64,000 bases of DNA from Eremophila alpestris peregrina (GCA_009792885.1 WMCF01000110.1:1590565-1654564); one strand, 5' to 3'. Counted from the stretch's first letter, positions 12,386-26,947 are shown. Numbers and translations: made by a program. Notes: generated by a model not told the origin, from the letters alone.

Positions 12386-13776
12386 TTCACAACTGATTCA
12401 CTGTGACAGACAAACACCAGTTACATGGACTGATTTTTCAGCCCATATTTCAGGAAATATTTCTGAACTAAAAATAAACCCCAAAAAGTCTGGGGTAAGA
12501 AAGGCTAAATAAGACTTCATCTGTCTTTAGGAATTACTTGGAAGCAGTGGATTCAGTTTCTTAAGTTCCAGCACTGCAGAGTGGTCTCTGTGCATACATA
12601 TGCCCCTACTGAACATTGTTGCCTTATTGAGGCTGATCTGAATTTTTCTATGAAATAAATGCATGTGAAGTTTTAATACTCTCTAGGAAAAGAAACATTC
12701 CCTTTTCTTCCACCCACACATTTCCTGCACAAGAACCATCTATACTGTACAACCCTCATGTTTCACCAGTATGAGAAGAATATTTACTTCTTTTCTTCAT
12801 AATATATACAGATGATGCCTTGTTTGTGAGTTTGCAAAATTAATGTAAAAAAAATTAAATATTTTATTATTAAATATTTTATGTACTGCTTCAGTGACCT
12901 TCAAGCAACTACTGCAGAAAACTGAATGCTCTACTGATTTTATCTCTCATAATTTTATTCTTACTCAGCATATTCGTGAGATGCAATTTTAGCAGAAACT
13001 AAGATTTCTAAGATGATAAGCTAAGATTTCATTAACTATTTCATGAAGTAACACTGAAATTCAGTAAAGATTAACTCAATAAGCTGCTTTTTTTTCCCCC
13101 TGAAGTGTATGCAGCATAAAGATCTCTATTTTATTGTAGCCTTGACTTAGAATACATTTCAAGCAGGTGTCAACTTTTGGAAATGGTTTCATTTTTTGTA
13201 ATGTCATCCATCTGATGAGTGTGGAAGGAATATATATGACTTAAAGGACCACCACAGAGCCATGATTTGTAGATGACTTTGGAACTGGTAAGAGAAGAGC
13301 ACAGGAAGGGGTATGAAAAATGTGCAGAGATTGGGAAAAATGAAATGCATTCAGTCTGGTCCTTACAGAATCAAATCACATGCTCCTTATAGAATAATGC
13401 CTGAAAGAACTTCTGTCATGTACATAAAGTAATTGCATAGAACCATCAGTGTGAGTTCAGAAGGAGTTCCAGATTTCAAAAAAAAAGAGAGACAACAAGT
13501 TTTTTCACCTAGACACAGTTAAAATCATCTTCAAACCATCCATGAGACCAGTCTCTGGCAGCTTTTCCTAATAGCAATTTAAAAAAAAGCACAGATATTA
13601 ATCTAAATGCTCATAAACTGCAAATGCTGATTTTTACAGCGAGGACAGAGCAGTTTTTTAAGTAGAGTTGATAATGACTTTGCTAGCATAGTAAATAAGG
13701 AGTCATAAGTTGTCCAAACCAGGACAAAATTAGCCAAAAAAGGATGGATTCTTTTTATAAGTGCTTTCCTCTAAAG

Positions 13777-14056
13777 AATTACAGAATCAGCAAGGTTGGA
13801 AAAGCCCTTGGAGATCATTGAGTCCAATCCATGACACAACACCACCCTGTCAACTAGACCATGGCACCGAGTGCCGCATCCCAGTCTTAAACACCTTCAG
13901 GGACGGTGACTCCACCACCTCCCTGTGCAGCCCGTTCCAATGCCCAATCACTCCTTCTGTGAAGAACTTCTTCCTAATGTCCAGCCTGAAACTCCACTGG
14001 TGCAACTTAGGACTGTGTCCTCTTGTCCTGGCTGTTGCTGTGGACTAAAGAGAAGG
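13777..14056 (-). mobile_element. CR1 LINE 3' fragment
   Basis: Starts attacagaatcagcaaggtt, followed by a tggaaaagcccttggagatcatt block, and continues with ctccaccacctccctgtgca and gaagaacttcttcctaatgt: the complement of the CR1 ORF2 end and 3' UTR. It is 5' truncated at about 280 bases. The 95-codon frame read on the + strand is antisense to the element and not a gene. Confidence 0.9.
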
Positions 14057-15011
14057 TAACTGGTCAAAAGAAACAGTGACTCCTTGAAACAGTGGCATGA
14101 TATGAAAGTAGGTTGTCCTTAAATCAAAAGTGGTTTGGAATAGAATGAAGAAACAATACGTGCAGTAAGGCTGGGAGACTGCTATACATCAGCAAATCCT
14201 TTTTGTGCTACAACAATGGTTCAGTTACATCTTATTATTCTGTGTTTTGATTTTGACAACTAGAAGCCTGTTCATTTGATAGTAGTTCTACAATTAAAGA
14301 TCAGATACTTAAAAATAATGCCTGGTTTGGATGTGTTGACATTGTCATACTAATCCAAGCTGTTCTCTGCTAACCTGGACAAAATAAAAGCAGCAGATCT
14401 GTTCAACTCATGGGCAGGTATTTAAATACGATTTCTGAGCAAAACTGAGGGAGTAAGAATTAAGGAAAAAATATGGTGAAAATAAAATAAGAAAAGTATT
14501 AAAAAACCCCATACTGGATCTTTATGCTTATATCTACTTGAATTTCCCTTGTGAGCATGGTGGAAGAAATGCTAGTATAGCTGTTTTATTACAGAGATTT
14601 AGGCATTATTGTTTATTCGGAGTACTGTTGTATCCTACATAATGAAATGGATGAGTGTTAGTCTGCAGAATTACTTAATAGGAATTATATGAGATCCAAC
14701 CACACTAAGTGCAGAATTATGCACTAAGATATGAGTAGTGAAAGAATTTCTGCTATAAATTGATAAGCTATATGTATATACATATAAGAAGTAGAAACTG
14801 GGATGAGTGTGTCCCTTACCTCAGGACAAATGCAAATCAGCAGTGTAATATAGGTCTGAAAGAAGAAATATGGTGCTCACTTTCTAAACGAGAGCAATTT
14901 AAATGCTATTTAAAGGGTAAAGGATGCATTGGTGATGCTTTATTTGTGATCCTGTGGACATTTCTAAGCTCATTGGTCCAAGAGATTAATTCTGTATATT
15001 GTAGCAGTAGG

Positions 15012-15032
15012 GAAAAAAAAAAAAAAAAAAAA
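15012..15032. repeat. Poly(A) tract
   Basis: About 20 consecutive A. No retrotransposon body was recognised next to it. Confidence 0.9.
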
Positions 15033-17549
15033 GAGTGGTGAGCAGGGATTAGAAAATCTTCTTTCAGTAGCCTGAAAGTATTTTACGTACTATCTGTCAT
15101 CTATTGTCTGCATTGTGTGTATCAATGGCGTACATATTGGCCTTGATCCAGCAGCTATATAATCACACTGGCGTCATCTTGCATGCAAAATAGTATAACA
15201 TAGTTTTAATGACTTTAGTCTGTTTTCAGAATTTAGTGTAATTAAGAAGAACATTTTGAGTTCCAGCATCTCAGTTCTGTTCAGAAGGCAGTGACATGTG
15301 AGGGCACAGACAGAGCACTGAGCATCTCTCATAGTTACACTCACTTTGCCTGCATCTAATAGCACTGACAGCTGTGGGACAAACACTTAAACATCTAACC
15401 TTCTCAGAAACACTGAGTGTGGTATGACCTCATACCACTAAGTTCTTCAAGATTTTCAGTGTTCCCATCTGTTAAAAAAAGTCCATGAATTTAAGGAATG
15501 TGTTAACTGCACTGTTAACTGTTGTAAATAATTTATAAATCAGTTTGTTAGAAAGTATATGAATGTAATGTTACCAGTGTTTCCTTTTAGTATTGAATTT
15601 TGGTGATGGATTTTATTCTCCAAAAGGGAATATGTTAACAGTTAGATGTGAGATCTGAATATAACTGCTTAGAAGCAGCTCTCTCAGGAGGTTTTCTGAT
15701 GCCTATGAGGACTGCAATTCTTTTGGGTCTGGAAGGAGTTGAGCAACTGAGAAACTGGAGCTAACCACAGTTGGATGAAAATTGCTAAATTATATTTTCA
15801 GCAAAATGTCAAGTACGCTCTTTTGCTTTTGCCTTTACAAAAGTCAATTGGATTAAAAAAGGCATCAAAACAACTTGTACTGACAGCCGATTGTTTGTTT
15901 AAATCTTCAGATATGTTGTTTTGCTGTTACAACAGAGACATGAAAATTTTTAGTGACAAAGATCCTCAATTACAAAACTAGGAACCACACTGATTTTTTT
16001 TTTCTTTCTATATCTTCTTAAAGAAGAGTGATCAGGAGATTTAGTTTGAGATGGCTACTATTTTATTTTCTGTATGTGGGTGCTTATGACTGTGTGTAAA
16101 TAAAGTACATAGCCTACTGGAGACTTGCTAATGTTTTGATTGTGCTTCAAAAAATATGAAAGGGTAAAGCAAGGCGAAAATTGTGACTTACATAGGTACA
16201 AATACTCTGCATAACTGGTGGCAGATTTTGAAAATTCAGTATTTCTTGTGCCCCAGAACCCTCTGGAATTAAACTTTTGAGTTCCAGAAAAGAGAAAATT
16301 GTCATTTTAATACACAGAGTGATTCCATTCCAAGTAAAGCAGGGCCAATGACTCTTACAGAACCTTTTTCTCATTCCTGACTTCTGTGAGGTAACAGGAA
16401 AAGAGTGATTCTCACCATGAAGACTTCAGCTTTCTTTTAAAGCTTTGTAATTTTCACACTGTCCCCCCATTATTAGCCAAGTAGCCCAATATATGTGACA
16501 GAAATTTTTACTTCATAAAAGGACTATGTATTTACAGATCTGTTCAATTTTCAATTGTTTTCAATTCTCTAGGTTCATTTTCTTGAATGAAAAGGGTTAG
16601 CCACACTCCACCACTGGGTACCTAATTTATCACACTGACTTTCAAAGGCTTTTTATATGGTCAGTAAGGAGAGAAATGTGATTCTGGAGGATGCTTCACC
16701 AGAAACATGTGAGGTTCCTGCTTTTACCTAATATAGCATTTCTGTATTTAGGGTGTGTGATTTCATCCCAAAGACAACACTGTTGTTAAGCATCTTTGCC
16801 CCCTCCTGCCTGGATTTAAAAAAAATGTAATATAGACATTGTATACATTGAAAACAGAAAGTGTGAAATCACCCATTCCAATATTTTTTGGGTTATATCA
16901 GAATCCTGTTGCATTTTCCCCTAAGAAATAGGTAGTCTCAAAAGGTGAAACAAATTATTTCTATCCACATTTCACAGGGTCTTTGCTTTGCAGATAAGTA
17001 CAGTGTAGAAGTCCTTCACTAAGCTCCAAGCAAGGTCACATAGTCATGATGAGATTTTTGGATCGCTTGAAGGTTTTTTTAAGAATCACTGTCTAAAGAC
17101 ATACTCTAAACTCTAAGAAATAATCAAAGAAGTATTTTAAACAAGATCTAGTTGTGTGTGCTAATTTTTTTCCTGAAGTTATTAGTCTCTTGAAAAACAG
17201 TTTAACTGTCCTACTTTCCATGATCATGCATGAAAACCAACTGAGAAAGTTTCTTTAGAGTAGGTTACTTTAGAAATATTTAAATTAATGAAAATTTTGA
17301 TGGTTTTGCTTCTCAGCAAATATCTTTGTAGAAAACCACATAACTATTTGGTGTATTTAGACAAATTTACAGAAATTTGAAAATATGGAAAATAAAAACC
17401 TGGAAATGTAGTATTTTCACTAATGTAATACAAATTTTAAGTTCATATGTTGTAAAGAAATTTCAAAGAACACACAAATAATTTTCTGCTTATGCGAATC
17501 ATCACAATAGATTACAATGATATATGAAAAACTCAATTATTTTTTATTT

Positions 17550-17551
<2 letters not shown>

Positions 17552-17614
<63 letters not shown>
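17552..17614. repeat. 62-base poly(T) tract with one C
   Basis: A T homopolymer broken only by one C near 17587. It could be the poly(A) tail of a minus-strand retrocopy, but the sequence after it lacks a TTTATT within the expected distance, and no body was recognised. Confidence 0.95.
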
Positions 17615-17615
<1 letters not shown>

Positions 17616-19121
17616 GTAGTTCACCTGTAGGTAGCCATGTCTGTCTGACCAGCCTGTGAATCTTCTGGGATGTGTATTATCTCATTAGAGATGGCTGGAA
17701 TAAAAACCATGGGAAGATAAGTGACTTTTCTAGGGCCAACACCCTTGCAATATGAAGCAAACTTAATGGCTCCTGCATTTCTGGTTTGTTCCTAATTTAT
17801 TAAACCACATTACCACCCAGCTCTCAGTCTGTATTGCCTCAAGTACTTTATTTTTGGAATGAACTGTATTTTCTAACTGGAACCCAAATTTAGTTCTAAT
17901 AGAGAATTAAATTCCTGTAAAAGTAAAAAGTAGAAGGAGCTGTGGGATGAATGATTTTCAGGGCAATCTAAATAAAGACCCTCTTCCTGGAAATGTCTCT
18001 TTTCAGACTGCCAGCCTCATTTTCATTGACAAAGAGCATTAGCAAACACTGTTTAGCCACATTGCTGACATAATTTGGCTTAGTTTGTAAAAATTATTTG
18101 TAACAAATAAAATTCGAGGAATGAGACTGGTGTTATTATCCTTGCCACAAATTTTACTTGTGGTAATGTAATTTTGTGTCTAATTTTACCAGTAGTTTTG
18201 CATGTAGTAATTAAATTCATTAAACTAATGCAGTGAGCGCAGTTGCAAGTAACTGAATGTGTATACCTTGTGTCTGAGTTCAGAGGAGGGTTCTGTGTGG
18301 AGCAGTTACCTAATATCCTCACAGTTATCTAACAGTTACCTAACAAGTGCATCTGAATGTTATAACTTGCATTTTTGCTGAGTGTTCAGAGAACAATTGT
18401 GCCTTGTGGCTAGTTTATCAATATTAAATTACCTTTATGGAAACATAGTTATGCAATTTTGTATATATGGTCATAGATAATTACAGGTAAATACAAATTA
18501 ATATATAAATATCTGAAAATATTTTTTTATGTTTTAGTCTGCACAGGCACCACTGTAAAAAACTCTCACAAGCTGTTTTAGTGTTGAAAGACTCCAAAAG
18601 AGAAACATGGACTGACTGTGAGGTGTATGTGGAGAGAGAGGGTATGGTTTTACACAGAGAGGCCTAGGAGAAACTGGCTTGGCTGAGTTAAGTAGTGTCA
18701 TTATGTTACATTACACTGAAGTCTTCTGAGACACCCTGCATCAAGGATCCCAGTGTTGGTGGTGGAGACATTGTGCCCAGTATAAGAGCTGAAAAAGCAG
18801 AAGCATGGTCACTTTCAATTCCCAGTGTCCTCATTGGAATGGGATATTGAACATCACTCTAAAAATTTCTGAATTGAAGGAATTGCAGTAATTATTGTAA
18901 TTATTAAATACATTAAATGACACTGCCACACCAGGCTATGAAAATTCCAGTACTTCCCTATGTCACTGGGGTTTATATAGATTTATATTTAATCTGCTTA
19001 ACATAAAATTGCTTCAAAATCCACCTGCCTGGCAAAGTTTCCCTGTCTTACTTCAGAATTCCTTACAAATTCCCTCAGGAGATTGCTTTTACCTCTCACC
19101 AGGCTTGTCATTACTTACTTC

Positions 19122-19840
19122 TCAGCCCATTTCTTCTGCTGACTTTTCGAGGAGCCAAAATGCTTCTGCAAGCATTTGAAAATGCACATTTGGAGGTGGA
19201 AGTCCAATAAGGTCAGTGTTCCCTGTCAGGTCGGACCTGTAAGTACCTCCAGGCTTGTGGAGCTTGCCTCTCTGTGTTAGTCCTGCTAAGCAGGCAGAGC
19301 CAGTGCTGCCTGGGATCATTTGTGCTGGGAGAAACAAAGCTGGAGTTTTCTCCCAGCTCTGAGTGGTGGAGGGATAATGGCAGAACTGGTAGCTGCCTTG
19401 CTGCCACTGGGAAAAAAAAAAGTGCAAAGGAAGACAAAGTCAAAAAGTACTAAAGAAAAAAAAAAACAAACCCAAAGAAACCTGAAGAAGTGCTTGTCAG
19501 GGCCATGCACTCTCCTCTTGACCCACACTGCAGCTCTGCAGCTGGTGGCTGTCTGTGTTTGCTCTGCACTGGACTTGCCATGCAGCCCAGCCCAGACAGC
19601 TCTGTCAAACACTTTGGATGATTTTGCAGTGAGAAAACACCATCCTGCAGGGCCAGCTGTTATTGCCATAGAAAGGTGCTGGAAAAGAATAGACGGTAAT
19701 CTTCAGCCCTCACACAAAGTGGAAGCCCTCAGACATATAGTCTATGCTAAGCAAAAGGAAAATAAAAGCTAAAATTAAAAAAAACCCAAACACAACAAAA
19801 CAACAGAAAAACAAAAAGCCAAAAGAAAACAACAAAAACC
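19122..19840 (+). other. GC-richer segment ending in AATAAA and an A-rich tail; possible retrocopy
   Basis: A stretch clearly richer in GC than its surroundings, holding a 150-codon open frame (19320-19772, + strand) that is not recognised. The end of the frame overlaps aataaa (about 19760) and is followed by a long A-rich, C-interrupted tract (19764-19840). That order resembles a processed retrocopy or the 3' end of a retroelement. The predicted peptide has Lys-rich low complexity in the middle and no domain signature. It sits inside an ADGRV1 intron; identity is unknown. Confidence 0.3.
19764..19840. repeat. A-rich simple repeat (AAAAC-type)
   Basis: An A/C low-complexity tract made of AAAAC, ACAAC and AAAAAC units. 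Confidence 0.85.
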
Positions 19841-20663
19841 AGATGAGAAATTTATTGATTTTAAAAACATGTGAAAGTCCATCCTTCGACAGTTCCTATA
19901 ATTTTTTCGTCTGAAGAAATGCTCCACAGATAGCAGGAATGGAGTCACAGACCAAGTTATATCAAAATACTTTTGTTAAATGCTACAAACATGTCTTAGG
20001 TCATTTCTGGCATTAATCCAATGCAGAGAATTTCCAAGAAAGAGAAGGGAGCTTCTCATTTTCCAAGTGCAGGGAGAACCAACAGTTGTGATACATACTT
20101 TATGACTTACACTGTCTTTTGCTGACTATGGGTAAAGCTACTTTATGGCAAGTTCAATGAAGATACTAACACATGGAAACCAAATGTTCCAATTGCTTAG
20201 TTTTGAAATCTCTCTCTATATATATCCTTTCTCATTACATTGGCATATATTGACATACAATTTAAGGGTTTTTAGTAGATTAAATAACTAAATACTAATA
20301 AATAAATACTACATAAAATATAAAATAATATTTAATTATACTGTATATACTTCATTATGTTATATAGGCCTTTATTTTCCCAAGTGTTGGTCTTGTCTCA
20401 AAAAGGCAGAGGAATCCCTGTTTAGAGCCACTGGAATTACCTCAATGTTAATTTAATTTGCTTTCTATTTTCTTTAAATTTTCCTTCTTATATATATTTC
20501 TTTACACTTAGTTGGTGTTTCTGTCTGTTTCTGTCCTGATGGAACTTTTTGTGACAATGATATTTTCTGTTAAAAAAGAAACAGTTGTAATGCACAAATG
20601 CAAATTCTAGAAAGCTTTCTTAAAAAAGCCTCAAGACAAGGGTTTCTAATAGAAGACTGACAA

Positions 20664-21596
20664 TGGTGGGATTAAGTGCACCCCCAGGAAGTTTGCTGGT
20701 GACACCAAGCTGTGTGGTGCAGCTGACACATTGGATGGAAGTGATGCCATCCAGAGGGACCATGACATCCCTGAGACGTGGGCCCATGCAAACCATGGAG
20801 TTCAGCAAAGCAAAGTGCAAGGTCCCACACTTGGGTCATGGCAATCCCAAACACACCTGCAGGTTGGGCAGAGAAGTGACTGAGAGCAGCCCTGAGGGGA
20901 AAGACCTGGTGGCGATGGTTGATGGGAAACTCAACAGGAGTCAGTACTGTGTGCGCTCACAGCCCAGCAGCCAAAGGCCTTCTGGGCTGCATCCAAAGGA
21001 GCATGGCCAGCAGGGAAAAGGAGGGGATTCTGCCCCTCTGCTCTGCTCTTGTGGGACCCCAGCTGGAGGGCTGTGCACAGTTCTGGTGTCCAAACAGAAG
21101 GAGGACATGGAACTGTTGGAGCAAGTCCAGAGGAGGGCCAAGAAGCTGATAAGAAGACTAGAGCATTTCCCCTAAGAAGACAGGTTGAGAAAGTTGTGGC
21201 TGTTCATCCTGGAAAAGAGAGGGTTGTACTGAGACCTCCTAGCAACCCTACCAGTAATTGAAGGGTGCGTACTGGAAAGGTGAAGAGGGACTCTTTATCA
21301 GGAACTGTATTGATAGGACAAGGAATAATGGGTACAAACTGAAAGAGGGGAACTTTAGGTTACATATTAGGAAAAAAATTTTCCTAATTTTGACTGTGAG
21401 GATGGTGAAGTACTGGAATAGGTTGCCCAGGGAGGTTGTGGATGCCCTGTTCCTGGTGCTGTTCAGGGCCAGTTTGGATAGGTCCTTGATCAATCTGAGT
21501 CTAATGAGAGGTGTCCCTGTCCATGGCAGCTGGTGTTAGGACTAGATGATCTTTAAGATGTATTCCAAACCCTTAGCATTGTGTGATTCTGTGATC
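20664..21596 (+). mobile_element. CR1 LINE, 5' truncated, ORF2 3' part and 3' UTR
   Basis: About 930 bases of CR1 on the + strand. It opens with gcacccccaggaagtttgct and gtgacaccaagctgtgtggt (reverse transcriptase region), keeps recognisable frames (LLVTPSCVVQLTHW region, EDMELLEQVQRRAKKLIRRL), and ends with agatgatctttaagatgtat and gtgtgattctgtgatc, the 3' octamer region. The coding frame is broken into pieces at 20663-21175, 21049-21261 and 21258-21539 by frameshifts, so it is a dead copy. Confidence 0.93.
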
Positions 21597-23840
21597 AAAT
21601 CCATATTAAGTATGAGCCTGTTTTTTATTTTACTCTGAGTAGCACTCCCTGTGAAAAGAGATCTCAAGTACTCTCTTGTGGTACATTTTATTCTCTCCTT
21701 GCACAAACTGGGGGCTTATTATCTCAAACCAGGAAGTGAGTGATTGCAATGACAGAGCAAAATTATACCTCCACCTACTCTGGTTCACCTACTTGTCAGA
21801 TATGGAAGGACATCTAGTCTTTGTCCTCATTTTTAGGCCCACATTTCCCTTTTCTTGAGGAGCATACCTAACCAAAACAGTTTTATCTTCCTGCTTTAAA
21901 AGACTTTTCTTCTACCATCCCTAAATCTGTGGAAAGGCAGTAAACATCTATAGGATTTTTTCATTAAAATCAAGGGAATTAGGGAGTATAAGTTGCTGAG
22001 AGTTGCCATGAGTATCACTTAACAGCAAAGGCTGCTATACAAGAACTCTAGTTCTGAGACAGTCAGTTGTGTGGCAAAATTGCTTCTTGTAATAACTTAC
22101 ACATCTGTTATTCGGGATGTAAAAAGCATAAAAAAGTAATTGTGAGATATATACTGGGTTTTTACTAAGGGATGGTTGAACGTGGTGAGACCTTGTTTGA
22201 TTCCTTACAGCCTTGCATGTCTGTGGGTCTCTAACTGGCTGCAGCATCACCAAAGGGTTTTCCAAATAGTCAGAGAATGCAGAGTACACAAACACTCTAT
22301 TCCCATCAGCCTTGCCCTAAAACACTCAAGCAGAAGATATGACAAATAATTACACCAGTTATCTATCTCTTCTGTTCTGTCCAAGATAGAGTTTTTTGGA
22401 GGTTTTTTGCATTTGTTGTTTCTGAAGTTGCAGAGTTCTGGTTACAACTTTTTATGGTACTGCACTAAAATGCTCCTAAATAGATAGCTTATCCAATTTG
22501 TCAGCCAGAGCAACAAGAATCAAAGAGACCACAGCAGCCGTAAGAGAGATTATGACACTGAAAGAATTCCTTAAAGGGAAAAATTTTGTTATAACGATAA
22601 CTTCTAGCTTAACTCTTTGAGATTTTATGTAATGCCATATAACAGATAAGTCATAACACAAAGTTATGTCTTTTGGCTCTTCTGGCCACTGAAAGCCCAC
22701 TTTCTATTCCCTGTTTCTTTTATCTCTGTGTATCAGTCATTAATACACATAAATAGAAATTACTGCTTTAACGAAAAATAACAATAAAACAATAATGTGC
22801 TGCTGGAGCAGCTCTTGTTTTGACTGTGCACTGTGATGCTAATTTGTCTGGTCTTTGAATGTAGTTTTTTCAATTGCTTGCTTCTTGTTTGAGTTTTCAA
22901 ATTGCTTTCAGATATAACTAGAGAATTAACTGTTCTGAGATTATAAGGATTAGGAGCAGAGGTTGCAAAGGCTTTTTCATCAACCTTTTCTTCTCTGGGA
23001 AAGAAATAGAAGCAGTAGTATGCTTAGATTCTAAGATATGATCTAAAATGTAGGTTTGGTTATAAATGTTTACCATGGAAAGCAAGTATGAGAGTAAATG
23101 TTCGAAAAATTTTACTGAGCATATTGAAAATTGATGACCTCTGATATTCTAGGGTTTAACAAGTGCATGAGCATAATCTTACTGTGTTTGGTCTTCCTGT
23201 TTCTTCTTTTCTACTGTAAGGTTTCATCAGTGGACAAATAGGCTGTTTTCATTGGTAGGTGATCTGGCTACTTTTTGCTACCAGAGTGGTCCTCCTCATA
23301 GGATAAAGCACAAGAAGAACCTCATGCAAAAGAGGACCTCAGAGGATGGTGTCTCCAGTTGCTGTTGCCTGAGCAGGAAAGAAAAATGAAAAAAAAAGGC
23401 AGTGGGGGGAAAGAATCACAGGCTAAGAATTGGGACAGAGATGGGGAGCAATGATGTGCCAGTCTGCTTTGTCTGCTCTTCTTTGTTCTTAACCTCCTGC
23501 CACCAGTTTTGGTTGCTGAGATTTGCTGACTCTCACAGAGCTCTGTGAGTAGGGGCTGCAGCCAGACCTGTGCTGGGAATTGCAAGCTGCTTCTAAGTGT
23601 TGGCTCTCCCATGTTTGCCCTCCACCTCTCCCAAATTCCTACCTTTCTTTCCCAGCTAAGCTTGAAATACAAAAATAGGGCTTTCTTCATATTTCTGGGA
23701 TGACTGCATGGGAAGGAAGTGACAGAATCTTATTCTAGCTCAATCTACACATTTGGCTAACCATCTGTATTTTCAGAGCATTTTTAAGCTTAACACCTCT
23801 TTTAATGTTGAATCTGTGCCCTTCCAACAAACCACAACTG

Positions 23841-23940
23841 ACCCAAAAAAAGCCCCAAAAATCCAACCAAAAAAAACACCACCAAAAAAAAACCAAAAAA
23901 AACCCAACAAAACCAAAAAAACCCAGAAAAAACAATCCCA
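23841..23940. repeat. A/C-rich simple repeat (CCAAAA-type)
   Basis: Irregular CCAAAA, CCAAAAAA and CCAACAAAA units, rich in A and C on the + strand. Both strands show low-complexity open frames (Lys/Pro/Gln on +, Phe/Gly/Trp on -), which are artefacts. Confidence 0.92.
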
Positions 23941-26900
23941 AGACCTTTTCTACCACTTACAGTGCTGAAATGAGAGGTAAAAATGGTACTTGTGTGGGAG
24001 TAGTTACAAGTGTGCTGAGAGCTATGCAAAATATTTATAGTGAATCCTGAGTATCCAAGCAAATCTGCTTTTTAAAGATGTGCCAAAATGTGTGAACCTG
24101 TCAGGTAAGACTTAGCCAAGTTTAGACTAAATCTGAGCTGGATGCAGTTTGCCAGAAAGGAATTTATGGCTTTGGCTTTGAGTAGAAGTTGCAAGATTCA
24201 GCATGGTGTTGGCATAGCTGGTTCTGCAAAAAGAGAAACTTGGCAGCGTATACTAAAGTTTCAGATGAAACATTAGTGGTAGGAAAACTCGTTCAAGATG
24301 CTGAAAACACAGTATTTTTCCATTATTACAAAATCTACCTGTAACCTGTTTATCTGTGCTATTAAAACTTTACAAAAAAATTAAAGCACTAGAAATAAGT
24401 ATATCTCAAGGCAGACCTGCAAATGCATTTTCAATTTAATGATAGATATAGGAATTATTACTTTTCTTCATTCCATTTTTTAAGGTGACTTCTGTTCTCT
24501 GTGTGTGTGGTGGCAGCTGTTGGGTTCAACAGGTGATGCCTGCCAACATGGTGTGGGTTTTGCAGTCCTGAATTGCATTTATTTATCCCTGGTTACATGT
24601 ATTATTGGTTTTTTGCTTTTGATGTTGATTTTTAGGTCTTCAGCTGTAACTGAAACAAATCTTATCCTACAGGGTAAAATGGGGTGTAAATGCCTTAGGA
24701 AGCAATGTGCAGATAAGCAGTAAACGTTCACAGTTGGAATGGTGATAAGATAAACTGCACATTTGATAAGGATTACAATGGTTTCATCAAAACTGACGCT
24801 CAACGGCAAATAAACATTCTAACACTTGATACACAGCAGGTCCAAAGTCCACTTACTGAGTGCAGTCATCAGCTGGTGGAGTTGCACTGCTACAGACAGT
24901 TTTACAACAATCACTTTGAACACTAAGAAAAAGAATCACATTTAAACAAAGGTTATTATTTCTGAGGAGCCATGAATGGGAGAGGTTAAGTGATGGCTTA
25001 AGATGTGTCATATGGCTAAGATGGCACTTCTGTCATAATAGCAACAATAAAAGATCTTCAATCTGCTCTCAAAATAAAATACGATTGATGAAAATAACAG
25101 CAAAATAAAATGTACATTAAAGACTGCACAGAAAAATGCCGTGCCTGCAATTTATCATAATTATCTCTAAAAACAAGGAAGGAAGGGAAGCAGGAAAGGA
25201 AGGAAAGCTTTTTTTTGCAGAAAGAAATAGAGAATTATATGTTTTGTGTTTACTACTTGGCTCACATTGTTAATATGACTGCATGTATGAATATTCAGTT
25301 CCATAACTAAACTAAAAATTATTAGGAAATATATTAGATCTTATCAAATTTATGTAATACATTGTACAATGGCACTGATTATGATTTCTTGAATATGATT
25401 CCTTTAGTTTTTTGAGTAATCTTTTGCTTTGCAGAGACTAGCTTTTGAACTTAGTGAATCATGCAATTTATTTATACTAATCAGACTGGTAATTTTCCAA
25501 AAAGAAGCAGGCGCTTGTTATGTAAATCAGGGTTAATCTGCAAAGTCTTTGACCAGCCAGTGATGGAAAATAACATAAGAACTTCCCATAAATTAATGAA
25601 AACCCTAGGGAAGTTCACAAGAAATCAGCCAAGGCATTGAGTAGCACACCACCAGAAGTAGCAGCAGCACCCCTGACCATTGACAGCCATCCAAGAAGAA
25701 CAGTGTGACTACTAAATTAACAAGGAAAGGACATCCTAGGACCTGTTGCCAAGAATAAATTAGCACAATCCAGGGAGAGAATTAAATTAAATCTCACCCT
25801 GATAAAATCAAAATTCTGAAGTAAGTCTAACTAAAGCATAAACTGCCATACAGAAATTACAGTAATGAGAAACAGTGTCAAAAGCTGATCCAAGTATGGG
25901 CATCTCTTTTGTTGTCAAAGGTACATTTGTATGCTTTATTGGGGTGTTTTTTACCACCTGGCATAAATGAAGGTGAAACTGTAAAAATAACTGTGTTTTT
26001 TTTAGCCACCATGTTCTAAGGATCAGAATTAACCATTTCTGGTAACTGAAATTTGTGGTCTGACCAAGAGGTCAGTTTTCTTCCGAAGCCTTGATTTTGC
26101 TTTAAGTATTCTCCTTTAGAAAAGCAACTTTTAGTGATATAGTCATGTGATCATAGTCAACAAACAAAACTTTCCTAATTAAATTAGGAACTCAAAGAGT
26201 GTCTCTGTAGAGTGCCAGCAGATTTGTTAGTGCTGATACATACCCAGAAGCAGGTTGATGAACTGCTAAAATACCAAAAGTCCTCTTAAGATACTTCAGG
26301 TTTATATATAGAAATAACCATTCCTCTAAAAGAGATGATAGTATCTGAATGCATTTCTCCTTGAAAAACAGGTTCTACAGTTTCAGGGTAGGGTATCTCA
26401 GACATGGTTAAAATACGTGAGGGAGAAGTATGACATATTTTAGCTTAAAAAATAAGTCTAATGCCTTGGTGTGTTTATGTTTCTCAGAACAATAATAGAA
26501 TTGTGAATACAGTAAGTATCTTGGTTTTCTCTCTGTACATAAAAAGGAGATGATGAAAAGACTTGTTGATTGCCTACAGTCTGTTTTATCCTTACGCATT
26601 ACTAGTAACAGAGTTAGCTCCGTTTTCAAATTTAGACATATTGTAGTGTCATCACTGTAAGTTGGAACACACAGTCATAGAGGACAAAGAAAGACTTTGA
26701 ATGTTCAGTATGCAGTGAAGGTTTTCCATGGATCAGTCCTCCAGTTCTGCATGAGATCTCATGAGGTGTAACATGTATTAATGTATTATGTCCTTAATTT
26801 ACTAGCTTCCTGCAGCTGCTCCTCAGCATAAATAAATCAATCAGTTGCACAGGAGAACCCCCATCGCACACATACGTGAACAAAACCCCTTCACCAATAT

Positions 26901-26947
26901 ATTTTGTACATATATAACAGAAAAAAAACTCCCTTTTTCTTCCATGG

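Noticed and set aside
23735..24062. Phe/Gly/Trp-rich minus-strand frames resembling membrane segments
   Set aside because: Translation of the CCAAAA simple repeat.
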